From an uncultured Bacteroidales bacterium (GTDB lineage: Bacteria > Bacteroidota > Bacteroidia > Bacteroidales > Marinilabiliaceae), in assembly GCA_937892095.1 (NCBI GenBank), contig CALAVC010000244.1, positions 1-64,000 of the forward strand: a DNA stretch of 64,000 nt, given 5' to 3'. Position numbers and translations under genes: made by a program. This document shows, piece by piece, positions 36,591-46,164 of the stretch. Every line of letters starts with the position of its first letter. The stretch's first letter is position 1. The notes beneath the pieces were generated by a model. It saw only the letters and a list, made by a program, of their open reading frames with translations, did no database searches and had not been told where the DNA came from.

Positions 36591-37844
36591 ATGAAAGACG
36601 AACAAATAAAAAAAGCCTACGAAATTGCTCGCGAACGCTATGCAGCCATAGGTGTCGACACCGATAAGGCACTCGACCAACTACAAAAAACTCAAATATC
36701 TCTCCACTGCTGGCAGACCGACGACGTTGTCGGCTTTGAGCGCAACGAAGCACTCTCTGGCGGCATTCAGACTACTGGCAACTACCCAGGTCGCGCTCGC
36801 AACATCGACGAAGTGCGCAAAGACCTCGAGTTCGTCAAAACGCTCATCGCTGGCGACCATCGCCTCAATGTACACGCCATCTATGGCGACTTCGGTGGCA
36901 AGCCCGTCGACCGCGACCAAATAGAAGTAAGTCACTTCCAGAGTTGGATAGACTGGGCAAAAGCCAACAATATGAAACTCGACTTCAACAGCTCGAGCTT
37001 CTCGCACCCCAAGAGTGGCGAACTCACACTCTCCAACCCCGACAAGGGCATCCGCGATTTCTGGATTGAGCACACCAAGCGTTGCCGTCGCATCTCCGAT
37101 GCCATGGGCAAAGCGCAGGGCGACCCCTGCATAATGAACATTTGGGTACACGATGGTAGCAAAGACATGACCGTTGAGCGCAAACGCTATCGCGAAATCT
37201 TTGCCGAAAGCCTCGATGAAATACTCAAAGAAGACCTCCCTGGCATGAAAACATGCCTCGAAGCTAAGCTCTTTGGCATTGGTCTCGAAAGCTACACCGT
37301 CGGCTCACACGACTTCGTCGCTGGCTATTGCGCCACACGCAAGCTCATGTATACCCTCGACACAGGTCACTACGAAATGACTGAAAACGTGGCCGACATG
37401 ATTGCTTCGCTCTTGCTCTTCGTGCCCGAGCTCATGCTCCACGTCAGCCGTCCTATCCGTTGGGACTCCGACCACGTAACCATAATGAACGACCAGACTC
37501 TCGACCTCTTCAAAGAACTCCGTCGTGCCGATGGTCTGAGTCGCGCTCACATTGGTTTGGACTACTTCGACGCAAGCATCAACCGCATAGGTGCCTACAT
37601 CGTTGGTACTCGTGCCACTCAGAAGTGCGTCCTCTCGGCTCTCCTCGAACCACTCGACAAACTTCGCCAATACGAAGACAAGGGACAGAACTTCGAACGC
37701 CTCGCACTCATCGAAGAGGCCAAGAGCATGCCTTTCGGTGCTGTCTTCGACTACTTCAACCTCAAAAACAACGTACCAGTCGGCGAAGACTTCATCCCAG
37801 CCATCCAACAGTACGAAAAAGACGTTCTTTCGAAGCGTTGCTAA
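36591..37844 (+). CDS. rhaA: L-rhamnose isomerase
   Basis: Converts L-rhamnose to L-rhamnulose. 417 aa, the usual length. Family segments include ISLHCWQTDDVVGFE, YPGRARNIDEVRKDLE, LNVHAIYGDFGGKPVDRDQI, KLDFNSSSFSHPKSGELTL, IWVHDGSKD and LDTGHYEMTENVADMI; the metal ligands lie in the last segments. It follows rhaB by 44 bp and is followed by a terminator that separates it from rhaT. Called rhaI in Bacteroides. Confidence 0.97.
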   Translation: MKDEQIKKAYEIARERYAAIGVDTDKALDQLQKTQISLHCWQTDDVVGFERNEALSGGIQTTGNYPGRARNIDEVRKDLEFVKTLIAGDHRLNVHAIYGDFGGKPVDRDQIEVSHFQSWIDWAKANNMKLDFNSSSFSHPKSGELTLSNPDKGIRDFWIEHTKRCRRISDAMGKAQGDPCIMNIWVHDGSKDMTVERKRYREIFAESLDEILKEDLPGMKTCLEAKLFGIGLESYTVGSHDFVAGYCATRKLMYTLDTGHYEMTENVADMIASLLLFVPELMLHVSRPIRWDSDHVTIMNDQTLDLFKELRRADGLSRAHIGLDYFDASINRIGAYIVGTRATQKCVLSALLEPLDKLRQYEDKGQNFERLALIEEAKSMPFGAVFDYFNLKNNVPVGEDFIPAIQQYEKDVLSKRC

Positions 37845-37870
37845 TAAAATAGCTTAGCATAACTAAACCA

Positions 37871-37916
37871 AACTCCCCCGACGCACGGCAAACTCCGTCC
37901 GATGGGGGAGTTTTTT
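37871..37916 (+). terminator. Terminator between rhaA and rhaT
   Basis: AACTCCCCC (37871-37879) pairs with GGGGGAGTT (37904-37912), with a smaller inner stem (ACGG/CCGT), followed by TTTT. It has all the marks of an intrinsic terminator, yet the transporter gene begins only 33 bp later on the same strand with no promoter match seen between. Partial read-through may set a lower level of rhaT than of the enzymes. Confidence 0.85.
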
Positions 37917-37949
37917 AAGAACACACACATCTTTACAAAACATCTTCTT

Positions 37950-38984
37950 ATGGAAATCATATTAGGTTTGCTCATAATAGCCATAGGCGCTTTTTGCCAA
38001 TCGAGCTGCTATGTGCCCATCAATAAAATCAAGCAATGGAGCTGGGAAAGCTACTGGATTGTGCAAGGTGTTTTCGCTTGGCTTATCTTCCCACTCATAG
38101 GTGCTCTCTTAGCTGTGCCCAGTGGTCATAGCCTTTTCGAACTCTTTACTGCCGAACGCTCATTCAACATTTGGATGACCATCTTCTTCGGCATTCTTTG
38201 GGGTGTCGGTGGTCTGACTTTCGGACTTTCTATGCGCTACCTCGGCGTAGCTCTTGGGCAAAGCATAGCTCTCGGCACATGTGCAGGTCTTGGCACCATA
38301 ATGGGACCCGTGCTACTCAACATCTTCTTCCCCGAACTCAATGCCCTCAGCTCACTTACAGCTTCTGTCATCATTGGCGTAGTAGTTACGCTTGTCGGCA
38401 TTGCCATCATTGGCGTAGCTGGCTCAATGAAAGCAGCCTCGCTCAGCGAAGAAGAAAAGAAAGCAGCCGTCAAAGACTTCAACTTCCCCAAAGGTCTTGC
38501 CATTGCATTGTTGGCAGGGTTCATGAGTGGCTGCTTCAACGTCGGTCTCGAATTTGGCAAAGACATCAATTTTGGCGATATGACCAACGTCATGTTCCGC
38601 ACGCTACCAGCCACTCTGCTCGTTACGCTCGGCGGCTTCCTGACCAACGCCATCTACTGCTTCTATCAGAACAAGAAGAACAATACCTTTGGCGACTATT
38701 CTAAAATTTCTGTTCTGACCAACAACATACTTTTCTGCGCTCTCGCTGGTTTGCTATGGTATAGCCAGTTCTTTGGTCTTGCGCTTGGCAAAGGCTTCCT
38801 GACCTCTTCGCCAGTCCTGACGACGCTTGCTTTCTGCATTCTTATGGCTCTCAACGTCGTGTTTAGCAACGTCTGGGGCATTATCCTCAAAGAGTGGAAA
38901 GGCTGTTCGCGTGCCACTCTTGCGGTTCTCGTTGTCGGCATAGTCGTACTTATCTTCTCGTGCTTCGTGCCACAACTATTGTAA
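37950..38984 (+). CDS. rhaT: L-rhamnose/proton symporter
   Basis: 344-aa inner-membrane symporter, ten membrane segments. I start at ATG 37950 (MEIILGLLIIAIGAFCQSSC); an in-frame ATG at 37902 falls in the terminator stem. RhaT-type segments are SSCYVPINKIKQWSWESYW, GGLTFGLSMRYLGVALGQS and GFMSGCFNVGLEFGKDI. It follows the kinase and isomerase genes. The aldolase and lactaldehyde reductase needed to finish rhamnose catabolism are not in this window. Confidence 0.94.
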   Translation: MEIILGLLIIAIGAFCQSSCYVPINKIKQWSWESYWIVQGVFAWLIFPLIGALLAVPSGHSLFELFTAERSFNIWMTIFFGILWGVGGLTFGLSMRYLGVALGQSIALGTCAGLGTIMGPVLLNIFFPELNALSSLTASVIIGVVVTLVGIAIIGVAGSMKAASLSEEEKKAAVKDFNFPKGLAIALLAGFMSGCFNVGLEFGKDINFGDMTNVMFRTLPATLLVTLGGFLTNAIYCFYQNKKNNTFGDYSKISVLTNNILFCALAGLLWYSQFFGLALGKGFLTSSPVLTTLAFCILMALNVVFSNVWGIILKEWKGCSRATLAVLVVGIVVLIFSCFVPQLL

Positions 38985-39008
38985 CGTCTCTATCCTTTTG
39001 ACCAATAG

Positions 39009-39044
39009 ATAAAAGAGACACAAACATGTGTCTCTTTTATTTTA
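39009..39044 (+). terminator. Terminator after rhaT
   Basis: A perfect 14-bp stem (ATAAAAGAGACACA 39009-39022, TGTGTCTCTTTTAT 39027-39040) with an AACA loop ends in TTTTATTTT. Both strands have T-rich ends, so it can work in either direction. Confidence 0.9.
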
Positions 39045-39082
39045 AATATGTCAACAATGATTTTTTTGTGTGTATAATAACT

Positions 39083-39090
39083 TAATTTTG
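39083..39090 (+). promoter_or_regulatory. Possible promoter for susC/susD
   Basis: TAATTTTG matches the -7 consensus 56 bp before the susC-like ATG. A TTG occurs 14 bp upstream (39066-39068), too close for the usual -33 spacing, so regulation by an activator is likely if the site is used. Confidence 0.5.
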
Positions 39091-39146
39091 TCAACAAGTC
39101 TGATTGCGAAATCTCATATAGCCTATTAACAATCTAAATATAATTT

Positions 39147-42100
39147 ATGTCGCGAAACTACTTATTTCGAATAGTTCGTAGAGAAAGCAAAATGCTTCTC
39201 TTTGCGCTATTCCTTTTTTTGTGTGGCACAATGTATGCCCAAGAAATGCGTACCGTTACTGGACGGGTTGTCGACAATGTTGGCTCGCCAGTTATTGGTG
39301 CTGCCGTAATGGTGCAAGGTACTTCGACTGGCACGGTTACGGATGTCGACGGACGATATAGTCTGCAAGTTCCACCAGATGCCACGCTCGTGGTCTCATT
39401 CATTGGTTATGACACTGAGACGCAAGTCGTGACCGACCAGTCGGAAGTCAACTTCACCCTTTTCGACGAGCTAAACGAACTCGAGGAATTAATGGTTATC
39501 GGCTATGGTACTCAAAAACGTAGCGACCTCACTGGTGCCATAAGCCAAGTAAAAGGACAAGACCTTGTCCTTAACCCTAGCGTCAACCCAATGGAAGCCC
39601 TCCAAGGTAAGGTGGCTGGTTTGGACATAACCAAGGAGAGCGGACAAGCAGGCTCTGGTGTCAATATGCAACTCCGTGGCAATCGCTCTTTCACCGCCAG
39701 TGGCACGCCAACGTTTATCATAGACGGCATGCCAGGCGACTATTCGACTCTCAACCCCAACGACATCGAGAATATCGAAATTCTTAAAGATGCTTCATCG
39801 ACAGCTGTCTATGGTGCTAGTGGCGCAAACGGCGTAGTCCTAATCACAACAAAGCACGGCAAAGAAGGTAAAATGCTCGTCAACCTAAATGTCTTTGCAG
39901 GCTTCAATGGTTGGAGTCGAGTCCCCGAAGTGCGTAGCGGCGAAAGCTACATTCAGGTTTTGCGCGATGCTGCCAAGGCTGCTGGCAACTGGAGCAGCAC
40001 TGCCGACGACAAGACCATGATGGATAATACTCTTGGCGAGGGAGCCTACGACGCTCACCTTCGTGGCGAATATATCGATTGGACCGACGAGTTGCTCAAA
40101 ACATCAACTGTCCAAAGTTATAGTCTCTCGGTTAGTGGTGGCAACGAACGCACCAAGAGCTACCTCTCACTCAATTTTAGCGATGAAAATGGTCAATATA
40201 GCAACGACAACAACAAAGTCTATTCGACCAAGATGAAGATAGACTACAAAGTGCGCGACTGGTTTAGCATCGGAATCAATAATGCACTTTCGTTTGTATA
40301 TCGTAATTCGGCCTACACAGACTTGGGCTTTGCTCTGCGCATGATGCCTCTTGGCAAGTTGTATGACGAAGATGGCAACCTGAACCCTTTTGTCAACAAT
40401 CATGCAGACACCTATCCAAACTTGCTTCTTAACAGCAAGAGCAACTATCGCAACAACAGACAAAATCTGCGTGTCGCAATAAACCCATACATCGAAATAA
40501 CTCCTTTCAAAGGTTTCTCGTGGCTTAGCCGCGTACAAGCCAATATCAACGTCAACAAACACAACTATTTCCAAGGCGAAGGCTCTTATCAATACTACTA
40601 CTTGGGCGGAAGAGATGTGCAGGGAACCAATGTCAACTGCTATGCCGAAGTAACAACCGACAGAGAGTATGACTACAAGTGGGAAAACGTCTTGACCTAC
40701 AACACTCAAATTGCCGACGTACACGACATAACGGTGACGGCTGTCTCTTCGTGGAATCACGACCAGAACGACTCTCAATATAACAAAGAGACCAACATCA
40801 CAGACAATGCCTACCTATGGCACAACATGGGCAAATCTCTCGATGAAAACTCCAAGGTGTTGACGTCATATTCTATGAGTAAAGGTTTAGGTTTCGTCGG
40901 TCGTGTCAATTATGGCTATGCTGGCAAATATTTGGCTTCTGTGTCTGTGCGTCGCGATGGTAGCAGTCGCCTCTCCGAAGACTATCGTTGGGACACTTTC
41001 CCTGCTTTCTCTCTCGGATGGCGCATAAGCGAAGAAAACTTTATGCAGAACACACGCGATGTCGTCGACAACCTGAAAATACGTTTCGGCTATGGTGTAA
41101 CTGGCACGGCCAACATCAAACCATATCAGACCCTCTCGACTCTCGACGAAACAAAAATAAGTTTCTCTGGTCAGACCGAAACCGTAAAACGATTCAGTCA
41201 GAACTATGCCAATTCTCAACTCGGTTGGGAAAAGAGCTACAACACAAATATTGGTCTCGATGCCAACTTGTTTGACAATCGAATAGACTTTGCCATCGAC
41301 CTCTACAAGACAAAAACAAAAGATGTAATTTGGACCAGTTCTCTGCCAATTGTTAATGGCGGTTTCGATTCTTCGACATCTTATAAAATGGCGCGTAATA
41401 TTGCTCAGACCGAAAACCGTGGTGTCGAAGTCCAGCTGACAACCACAAACATCAAAACAGATGAATGGCTTTGGAAGAGTAATGTGTCTTTTGCCGCCAA
41501 CCACGAGGAAGTTACAAAACTTATTGATGGTGCAAGCGAACATGAGCAAAATGGCGACTATTGGCTCACTGTCGGTGAGCCTGTCAAGTCGTTCTACGAC
41601 AACAAGATAGAGGGTGTCTGGCAAAAAGGTGAGGAAGCCGACGCTGCTGTCTTTGCCCGTCAGCCAGGCGACATCAAATTGGCAACCAACGACCTCGTCC
41701 ATGTGTCCGAAGGTGTCTACGAAGGCATCGATAGCCAGACTGGCGAAAAGGTTGTCTATACTGCCGACAACGTCTATGCTGCCGATAAAGATAAACACAC
41801 CATTGGGCACAACAGCCCCGACTGGACTCTTGGCTTCAAAAACGAAGTCAATTGGCGCAATTGGGATTTGTCTGTGTTTATGTTCTGGCGTTGGGGACAG
41901 ACAATCAAATATGAACTTCTTGGCTACTACGACCCGAGTGGTGTTCGCAATTTCCCCACATATTTCAACTATTGGACAGAAGACAATCCAAGCAACGAAT
42001 ACCCTGCTATCTATCAGGGACGAAGCATTACTGCCTATCCAGGATACTCGTCGTTGCAGTATGTCGATGGTTCATATTTCAAAATCAAGAATATTACGCT

Positions 42101-42290
42101 CGGCTATACGTTGCCCAATCGTATTATGGACCGCATAGGTCTCGACCACTTGCGTTTCTATGCCACCATAACCAATCCGCTCATACACGCCAAGAGTGAT
42201 CGTCTCAAAGACTATGACCCAGAACAGAATGGCAACATCAACTATCCGCTTACAAAACAATTTGTCTTCGGAATGAACCTGACCTTCTAA
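39147..42290 (+). CDS. SusC-family TonB-dependent outer-membrane transporter
   Basis: 1047-aa outer-membrane channel that imports oligosaccharides captured by its SusD partner. Order: signal peptide (to about residue 32, YAQ), carboxypeptidase-regulatory-like domain (VTGRVVDNVGSPVIGAAVMV), plug domain starting at VIGYGTQKRSDLTGAI with IDGMPGDYSTLNP and KDASSTAVYGASGANGVV, then the 22-strand barrel to KQFVFGMNLTF. There is no STN anti-sigma-interacting domain, so control does not run through a FecR/ECF pair. The substrate is unknown; nearby pectate lyase and rhamnose genes suggest pectin or rhamnogalacturonan fragments. Confidence 0.95.
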   Translation: MSRNYLFRIVRRESKMLLFALFLFLCGTMYAQEMRTVTGRVVDNVGSPVIGAAVMVQGTSTGTVTDVDGRYSLQVPPDATLVVSFIGYDTETQVVTDQSEVNFTLFDELNELEELMVIGYGTQKRSDLTGAISQVKGQDLVLNPSVNPMEALQGKVAGLDITKESGQAGSGVNMQLRGNRSFTASGTPTFIIDGMPGDYSTLNPNDIENIEILKDASSTAVYGASGANGVVLITTKHGKEGKMLVNLNVFAGFNGWSRVPEVRSGESYIQVLRDAAKAAGNWSSTADDKTMMDNTLGEGAYDAHLRGEYIDWTDELLKTSTVQSYSLSVSGGNERTKSYLSLNFSDENGQYSNDNNKVYSTKMKIDYKVRDWFSIGINNALSFVYRNSAYTDLGFALRMMPLGKLYDEDGNLNPFVNNHADTYPNLLLNSKSNYRNNRQNLRVAINPYIEITPFKGFSWLSRVQANINVNKHNYFQGEGSYQYYYLGGRDVQGTNVNCYAEVTTDREYDYKWENVLTYNTQIADVHDITVTAVSSWNHDQNDSQYNKETNITDNAYLWHNMGKSLDENSKVLTSYSMSKGLGFVGRVNYGYAGKYLASVSVRRDGSSRLSEDYRWDTFPAFSLGWRISEENFMQNTRDVVDNLKIRFGYGVTGTANIKPYQTLSTLDETKISFSGQTETVKRFSQNYANSQLGWEKSYNTNIGLDANLFDNRIDFAIDLYKTKTKDVIWTSSLPIVNGGFDSSTSYKMARNIAQTENRGVEVQLTTTNIKTDEWLWKSNVSFAANHEEVTKLIDGASEHEQNGDYWLTVGEPVKSFYDNKIEGVWQKGEEADAAVFARQPGDIKLATNDLVHVSEGVYEGIDSQTGEKVVYTADNVYAADKDKHTIGHNSPDWTLGFKNEVNWRNWDLSVFMFWRWGQTIKYELLGYYDPSGVRNFPTYFNYWTEDNPSNEYPAIYQGRSITAYPGYSSLQYVDGSYFKIKNITLGYTLPNRIMDRIGLDHLRFYATITNPLIHAKSDRLKDYDPEQNGNINYPLTKQFVFGMNLTF

Positions 42291-42324
42291 ACGTCTCCTC
42301 CCTTAGAAAAATCAAGCATAAGTT

Positions 42325-44301
42325 ATGAAACACAACATATATCTGATGGCCACTACGTTCTTTGTGGCCTCGGCTCTGACAGGTTGTCAGCTCGACGAGT
42401 ATAATCCGGCTGGTGGCACGGGTGGCGAAGAAATGGCAAGCTTTGAAAACTTTGAAGCTCTCCAGACCTATTGCTACGAACCTGTCTACGGACAACTCTA
42501 CGACATGTTCGACTATACGCAACTTGCCGAAGGTGGCACCGACCTCTTCATCACTGCTTTCGACAAAACATGGGCACAAGAGACCATCTACTACGAAGCT
42601 CTGAGCCCCAATACGGGTGCCGTAAAGAAACTCTTTATGCAAGCCTATGCGCTAATCAACTCATGCAACTCTGTCATCGACAACGCTTCAAAGGTTGTCG
42701 ATGCCGACCCAGAAAGCATTAAAATCCTCGTTGCAGAGGCAAAGTGTTTGCGTGCTTTCTTCTATGGCATCCTCGTTACGCAATACGGCAACATCACGCT
42801 AAAACTAAATAGTTCCGAGACTGGTGTAACCACAGCACCACAGCGCAACTCGTACGAAGAAATCTATGGTCAGATAATTCTTGACCTCCAAGAAGCTGCC
42901 GAAGATTTGCCCGTCGAACCATATAAGGGGCAGTATGCTCGTGTCACAAAGAAAACAGCACTCGGACTCTTAGCTCGCACCTATGCACAGGGTGCTGGTG
43001 AAGGACTTACCGAAAATGGCGTCAGCTATTGGAAACGTGCTCAAGAAGTGGCCGAAGACATTATCAGTCGAAAAGACGAACTCAAGGTGTTTATGTACGA
43101 TGAGGTCGAAGACCTATGGGCACAAGCCAATAATCGTAATAATCCTGAAGCACTATTTATTGCTGCCGGACCAACAGCCGACATGACTTCCTACGATAGC
43201 CCTAGAAAACTCTCGAATATATTTGCTCACATGTATCCCGACCCTAATAAGATTTCTGACCTCTACAAGACAAGCAACAAGAGCAACTATCTCTATGGCA
43301 AGGTCAATCAGAATATTCTCGGACCGAGTAAATATCTTATCGATCTGTTCGATGCTGCCAACGACGTGCGTTGGGATTATAGTTTCACCACAGCCTTTGG
43401 CGACATAACATGGGCTCAAACTCCCGATTGGGGAGGGACTTATTTGGCAAAAAACAAATATATTGTTTGGACCGAAGAACTGGCTCAAAAGTATCACAAA
43501 GCAGAGTCTGTTGTCGGCGACACAATCTTCCCCTATGCCGACTTTAAGGCCATTACTCGCACAGTCGGTAATCAATATCCTGCAAAAGTTTGGCCCAAAG
43601 GCGACCATAGTGGCGACGTTTCGCATCTGCAAGACGTCAAAAATGTCTACGCTACGCCATATCCTCTCGATGCCGACGACGACCGATTCTCTATATATTT
43701 GTCCAAAGATTATCTGACCGACGAAGAAAAATCTGTCCGCTCATATCATGTCATCAATCTTGATGACCTTTTTGAAGAAGGTAAATATGGCAGTGGCTAT
43801 ACCTACAAAAGCACTGATTTCGACGGATTGAACAGCTATCAAATGTTCCCCGGACTTGCCAAGTGCAACTATAACTACGACGGAGTCTTTGCTTCCGACT
43901 TGCAACGTAAGATGGGCGACGTGGCTGTTATGCGCACTGCCGAAGTCTATCTCATTGCTGCCGAAGGTGCCGTCATGAGTGGAGACAATGCCAAGGCTGC
44001 CGAATATCTCAATGTTGTCCGCCGACGTGCTTGCCGCGACAAGAGTAAGTTCGAAAGCACCATGCAACTCTCCACCGCCAGCGAGCAGGATGTCCTCGAT
44101 GAGTTTGCACGCGAGCTCTGTGGCGAAAACCAACGTTGGGCCATTCTCAAAAGGCACAAAGCCTTTGAAAAGCAACTCGCCAAGGGTAATCCTCGTGCTG
44201 CCAAGAGCTTCGACCCAGCCAAGAACTATTTGCGCCCAATATCCGAAGATTTCCTCTCGACCATTTCTAATGCCGATGAATATGGCAACAATGGGTATTA
44301 A
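42325..44301 (+). CDS. SusD/RagB-family substrate-binding lipoprotein
   Basis: 658-aa surface lipoprotein (lipobox SALTGC) that forms the lid of the preceding SusC-like channel. RagB/SusD marks include a TPR-like N-terminal region (MQAYALINSCNSVIDNA, AEAKCLRAFFYGILVTQYG), ITLK...TTAPQRNSYEEIYGQIILDL, and the C-terminal VMRTAEVYLIAAEGAVMSGD with LNVVRRRA. At 658 aa it is somewhat longer than many SusD proteins. It follows susC by 34 bp and is closed by a strong terminator. Confidence 0.94.
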   Translation: MKHNIYLMATTFFVASALTGCQLDEYNPAGGTGGEEMASFENFEALQTYCYEPVYGQLYDMFDYTQLAEGGTDLFITAFDKTWAQETIYYEALSPNTGAVKKLFMQAYALINSCNSVIDNASKVVDADPESIKILVAEAKCLRAFFYGILVTQYGNITLKLNSSETGVTTAPQRNSYEEIYGQIILDLQEAAEDLPVEPYKGQYARVTKKTALGLLARTYAQGAGEGLTENGVSYWKRAQEVAEDIISRKDELKVFMYDEVEDLWAQANNRNNPEALFIAAGPTADMTSYDSPRKLSNIFAHMYPDPNKISDLYKTSNKSNYLYGKVNQNILGPSKYLIDLFDAANDVRWDYSFTTAFGDITWAQTPDWGGTYLAKNKYIVWTEELAQKYHKAESVVGDTIFPYADFKAITRTVGNQYPAKVWPKGDHSGDVSHLQDVKNVYATPYPLDADDDRFSIYLSKDYLTDEEKSVRSYHVINLDDLFEEGKYGSGYTYKSTDFDGLNSYQMFPGLAKCNYNYDGVFASDLQRKMGDVAVMRTAEVYLIAAEGAVMSGDNAKAAEYLNVVRRRACRDKSKFESTMQLSTASEQDVLDEFARELCGENQRWAILKRHKAFEKQLAKGNPRAAKSFDPAKNYLRPISEDFLSTISNADEYGNNGY

Positions 44302-44384
44302 CTTCTTTCTACGAAATACTCTCTGCAATATGTGGGCGCATGTCGCCACGTTTGTAGCTCACGAGTAGTTCAAAAACAAAAACT

Positions 44385-44436
44385 CACCAAAGGTCAATTT
44401 TCAGCTTTAGAAAATTGACCTTTGGTGTTTTCTTTT
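44385..44436 (+). terminator. Terminator after susD-like gene
   Basis: A perfect 18-bp stem (44385-44402 with 44410-44427, 7-nt loop) is followed by TTTTCTTTT on the + strand. It ends the susC/susD unit. It lies in the 297-bp gap before the convergent pectate lyase gene, which holds no gene. Confidence 0.93.
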
Positions 44437-44540
44437 AATATGTAAAAGAAATAAGGTTACTAAACATTTGACAAGGCATATAGTTACCTCATCGACATTA
44501 CTAAACATTCAAGTCTTTTTACACTATGACGATAAAACAA

Positions 44541-44574
44541 CAATCGGAGACATCTGAATAGATGTCTCCGATTG
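44541..44574 (-). terminator. Terminator for the pectate lyase gene
   Basis: A perfect 15-bp stem (CAATCGGAGACATCT 44541-44555, AGATGTCTCCGATTG 44560-44574) with a GAAT loop lies just downstream of the minus-strand pectate lyase stop. On the minus strand it is followed by TTGTTTTATC. Confidence 0.85.
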
Positions 44575-44598
44575 CCATATATTGTTGTCTGTCTCGAC

Positions 44599-45975
44599 CT
44601 ACTTTACCAAAATCTTCTTTATTTCAGTCGTTCCATTCTTGTGTGTCGTGCGAACGATGTTTATGCCCTTATTGATATTTGCTGTTCGTAACCCATTGAG
44701 CAAGAAATATTCTGTCCGTATTTCCTCGTCTGCCATTTTTGTTATGATGCTTGTCGTCTCTTCGTTCACGCTAATAAAAAGTGGATTTTCGAGTGTCGCA
44801 CCAGCATATTTGTTCAATTCCTCTGGCACACTCATGACGTCGAATTTCTGATATTCGTATGGCACTGTCGTTGTCCCTTTCTGCTGAAAAGTGTAGGTGT
44901 CTTCAGAATAGCAATCCTTGAAAACGTAGCTTATGGCTTCGCTTTGCGAAAATTGCTTTACGCCAGTTGCAAAATAGCAGTTCTCAACAAGGAATTCTGA
45001 GTTCTTGCGAGGGTTGACCGCCACGCTATTGCCTGCGCAGTCGTAGAAGTTGTCTATGAGGTGTATATTGCCCGCACGTGCCATTGGCATGCGTTGATTG
45101 CACTTGTAGCCCCATACGTTGCACGCCATCGTTGTGTTCAAGTAGTCGGCAGCTTCGCTGTCGCTACTGCCAATGAGGTTCGAGTTCATGTGGTCGTAGG
45201 CGCGGTCGGTATATGCAAACTTGCACCACGTCACCGTATTCATGTCGCTACTATTCGTTATGTCGAAGTTCCCATCCATGCCGTCGGTTAGTTCGCAGTG
45301 GTCCACCCAGAAGTGCTGCGACCCAGTAAGCGATATGAGGTCGTTGCCACCCACGTCGCATGGTCCCGGACCTACCAAGACAAGATTTCGTATGATGAAG
45401 TTATAGCACTTGCTGAAGCTGAATATGCCTGCTTTCTGATAAGTCTCGTACGTGTCGCCAGTCAGGTCTATAATTGTTTGCCTTGTCTTATATTCCCTTT
45501 CTTCGCCGACGCTCTTGCCGTTGCTCAGTGTGCCACCCGTGCCACTGCTTGTGCTTGCGCTCTTCACGTTGGCGTCGTCCAAAGCTTGTTTAATCTCGTC
45601 TGTCAGGTAAAACTTTGTGCAAAGCCGTGCGTTGTTTATGCCCACAATGGTCTTACCTATCTTATTCTTTATGCTCATTGTGCTGCCAATGCAAAAGTCG
45701 CCCTTCTGACCATCCAAAATAACTATGCTATAACTGTTTATTGCATTGGTTATCTTCGTTGCCATGTCAATTCCCTCGCCGTCGCTCGTCAGCGTGATGG
45801 TGTTCGACTCTGTTTGCTCGCCACCGCCTGTCAGCGCATAGTCGTCTGCACTGGTCATGCTCGTACACATTGCCCAGCCAAATGGTCTATTGAGGTCGTA
45901 GGCCGACATGTCGTTTTGTGCGCATGCGCCAATCGTCATTAGGCTTGCAAAAATAGAAAGTGTAATATATTTCAT
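44599..45975 (-). CDS. Family PL1 pectate lyase with T9SS C-terminal signal
   Basis: 458-aa secreted lyase that cleaves polygalacturonate by beta-elimination. I start at 45975 (MKYITLSIFASLMTIGACAQ) because a signal peptide begins there and AAAAGGAAAATA gives a rare Shine-Dalgarno-like site; the frame extends to 46047 without such support. The PL1 helix carries the calcium and catalytic residues: FWVDHCELTDGMDGNFDI, SSDMNTVTWCKF and NQRMPMARAGNIHLIDNFY (Arg base). The last about 50 residues (YFLLNGLRTANINKGINIVR, then G..EIKKILVK) form a type A T9SS sorting tail, so the enzyme is probably delivered to the cell surface by the secretion system whose PorU and PorV are encoded at 20.6-25.2 kb. 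Confidence 0.9.
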   Translation of the reverse strand: MKYITLSIFASLMTIGACAQNDMSAYDLNRPFGWAMCTSMTSADDYALTGGGEQTESNTITLTSDGEGIDMATKITNAINSYSIVILDGQKGDFCIGSTMSIKNKIGKTIVGINNARLCTKFYLTDEIKQALDDANVKSASTSSGTGGTLSNGKSVGEEREYKTRQTIIDLTGDTYETYQKAGIFSFSKCYNFIIRNLVLVGPGPCDVGGNDLISLTGSQHFWVDHCELTDGMDGNFDITNSSDMNTVTWCKFAYTDRAYDHMNSNLIGSSDSEAADYLNTTMACNVWGYKCNQRMPMARAGNIHLIDNFYDCAGNSVAVNPRKNSEFLVENCYFATGVKQFSQSEAISYVFKDCYSEDTYTFQQKGTTTVPYEYQKFDVMSVPEELNKYAGATLENPLFISVNEETTSIITKMADEEIRTEYFLLNGLRTANINKGINIVRTTHKNGTTEIKKILVK

Positions 45976-46092
45976 TATTTTCCTTTTAGTTCTGTATCTA
46001 AGGTAGCCATTTTTCTTCGTGTTCTGTAGCAACTGGATAATATGCACCCCGTTTCTAAACGAAAAATGAACGTTGTTTTGTCTATTCCTACA

Positions 46093-46128
46093 AAAAAAAC
46101 GAGAGACGCAAAGATGGTTCGCGTCTCT
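46093..46128 (-). terminator. Terminator downstream of the FISUMP lipoprotein gene
   Basis: An 8-bp stem (AGAGACGC 46102-46109, GCGTCTCT 46121-46128) is followed on the minus strand by CGTTTTTTTTG. It separates the FISUMP gene from the pectate lyase gene, so the latter has its own promoter. Confidence 0.8.
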
Positions 46129-46164
46129 GATTATTTTCTTTTTAATATGTTAGGTCGTACCCCA

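Noticed and set aside
37902..37949. Upstream ATG for rhaT
   Set aside because: It lies in the right arm of a terminator hairpin and adds residues before a normal RhaT N-terminus.
40887..41810. 307-codon open frame antisense to the SusC-like gene
   Set aside because: It is fully inside a well-supported gene and shows no protein family.
45976..46047. N-terminal extension of the pectate lyase
   Set aside because: It would bury the signal peptide; a Shine-Dalgarno-like AAGGA precedes the ATG at 45975.
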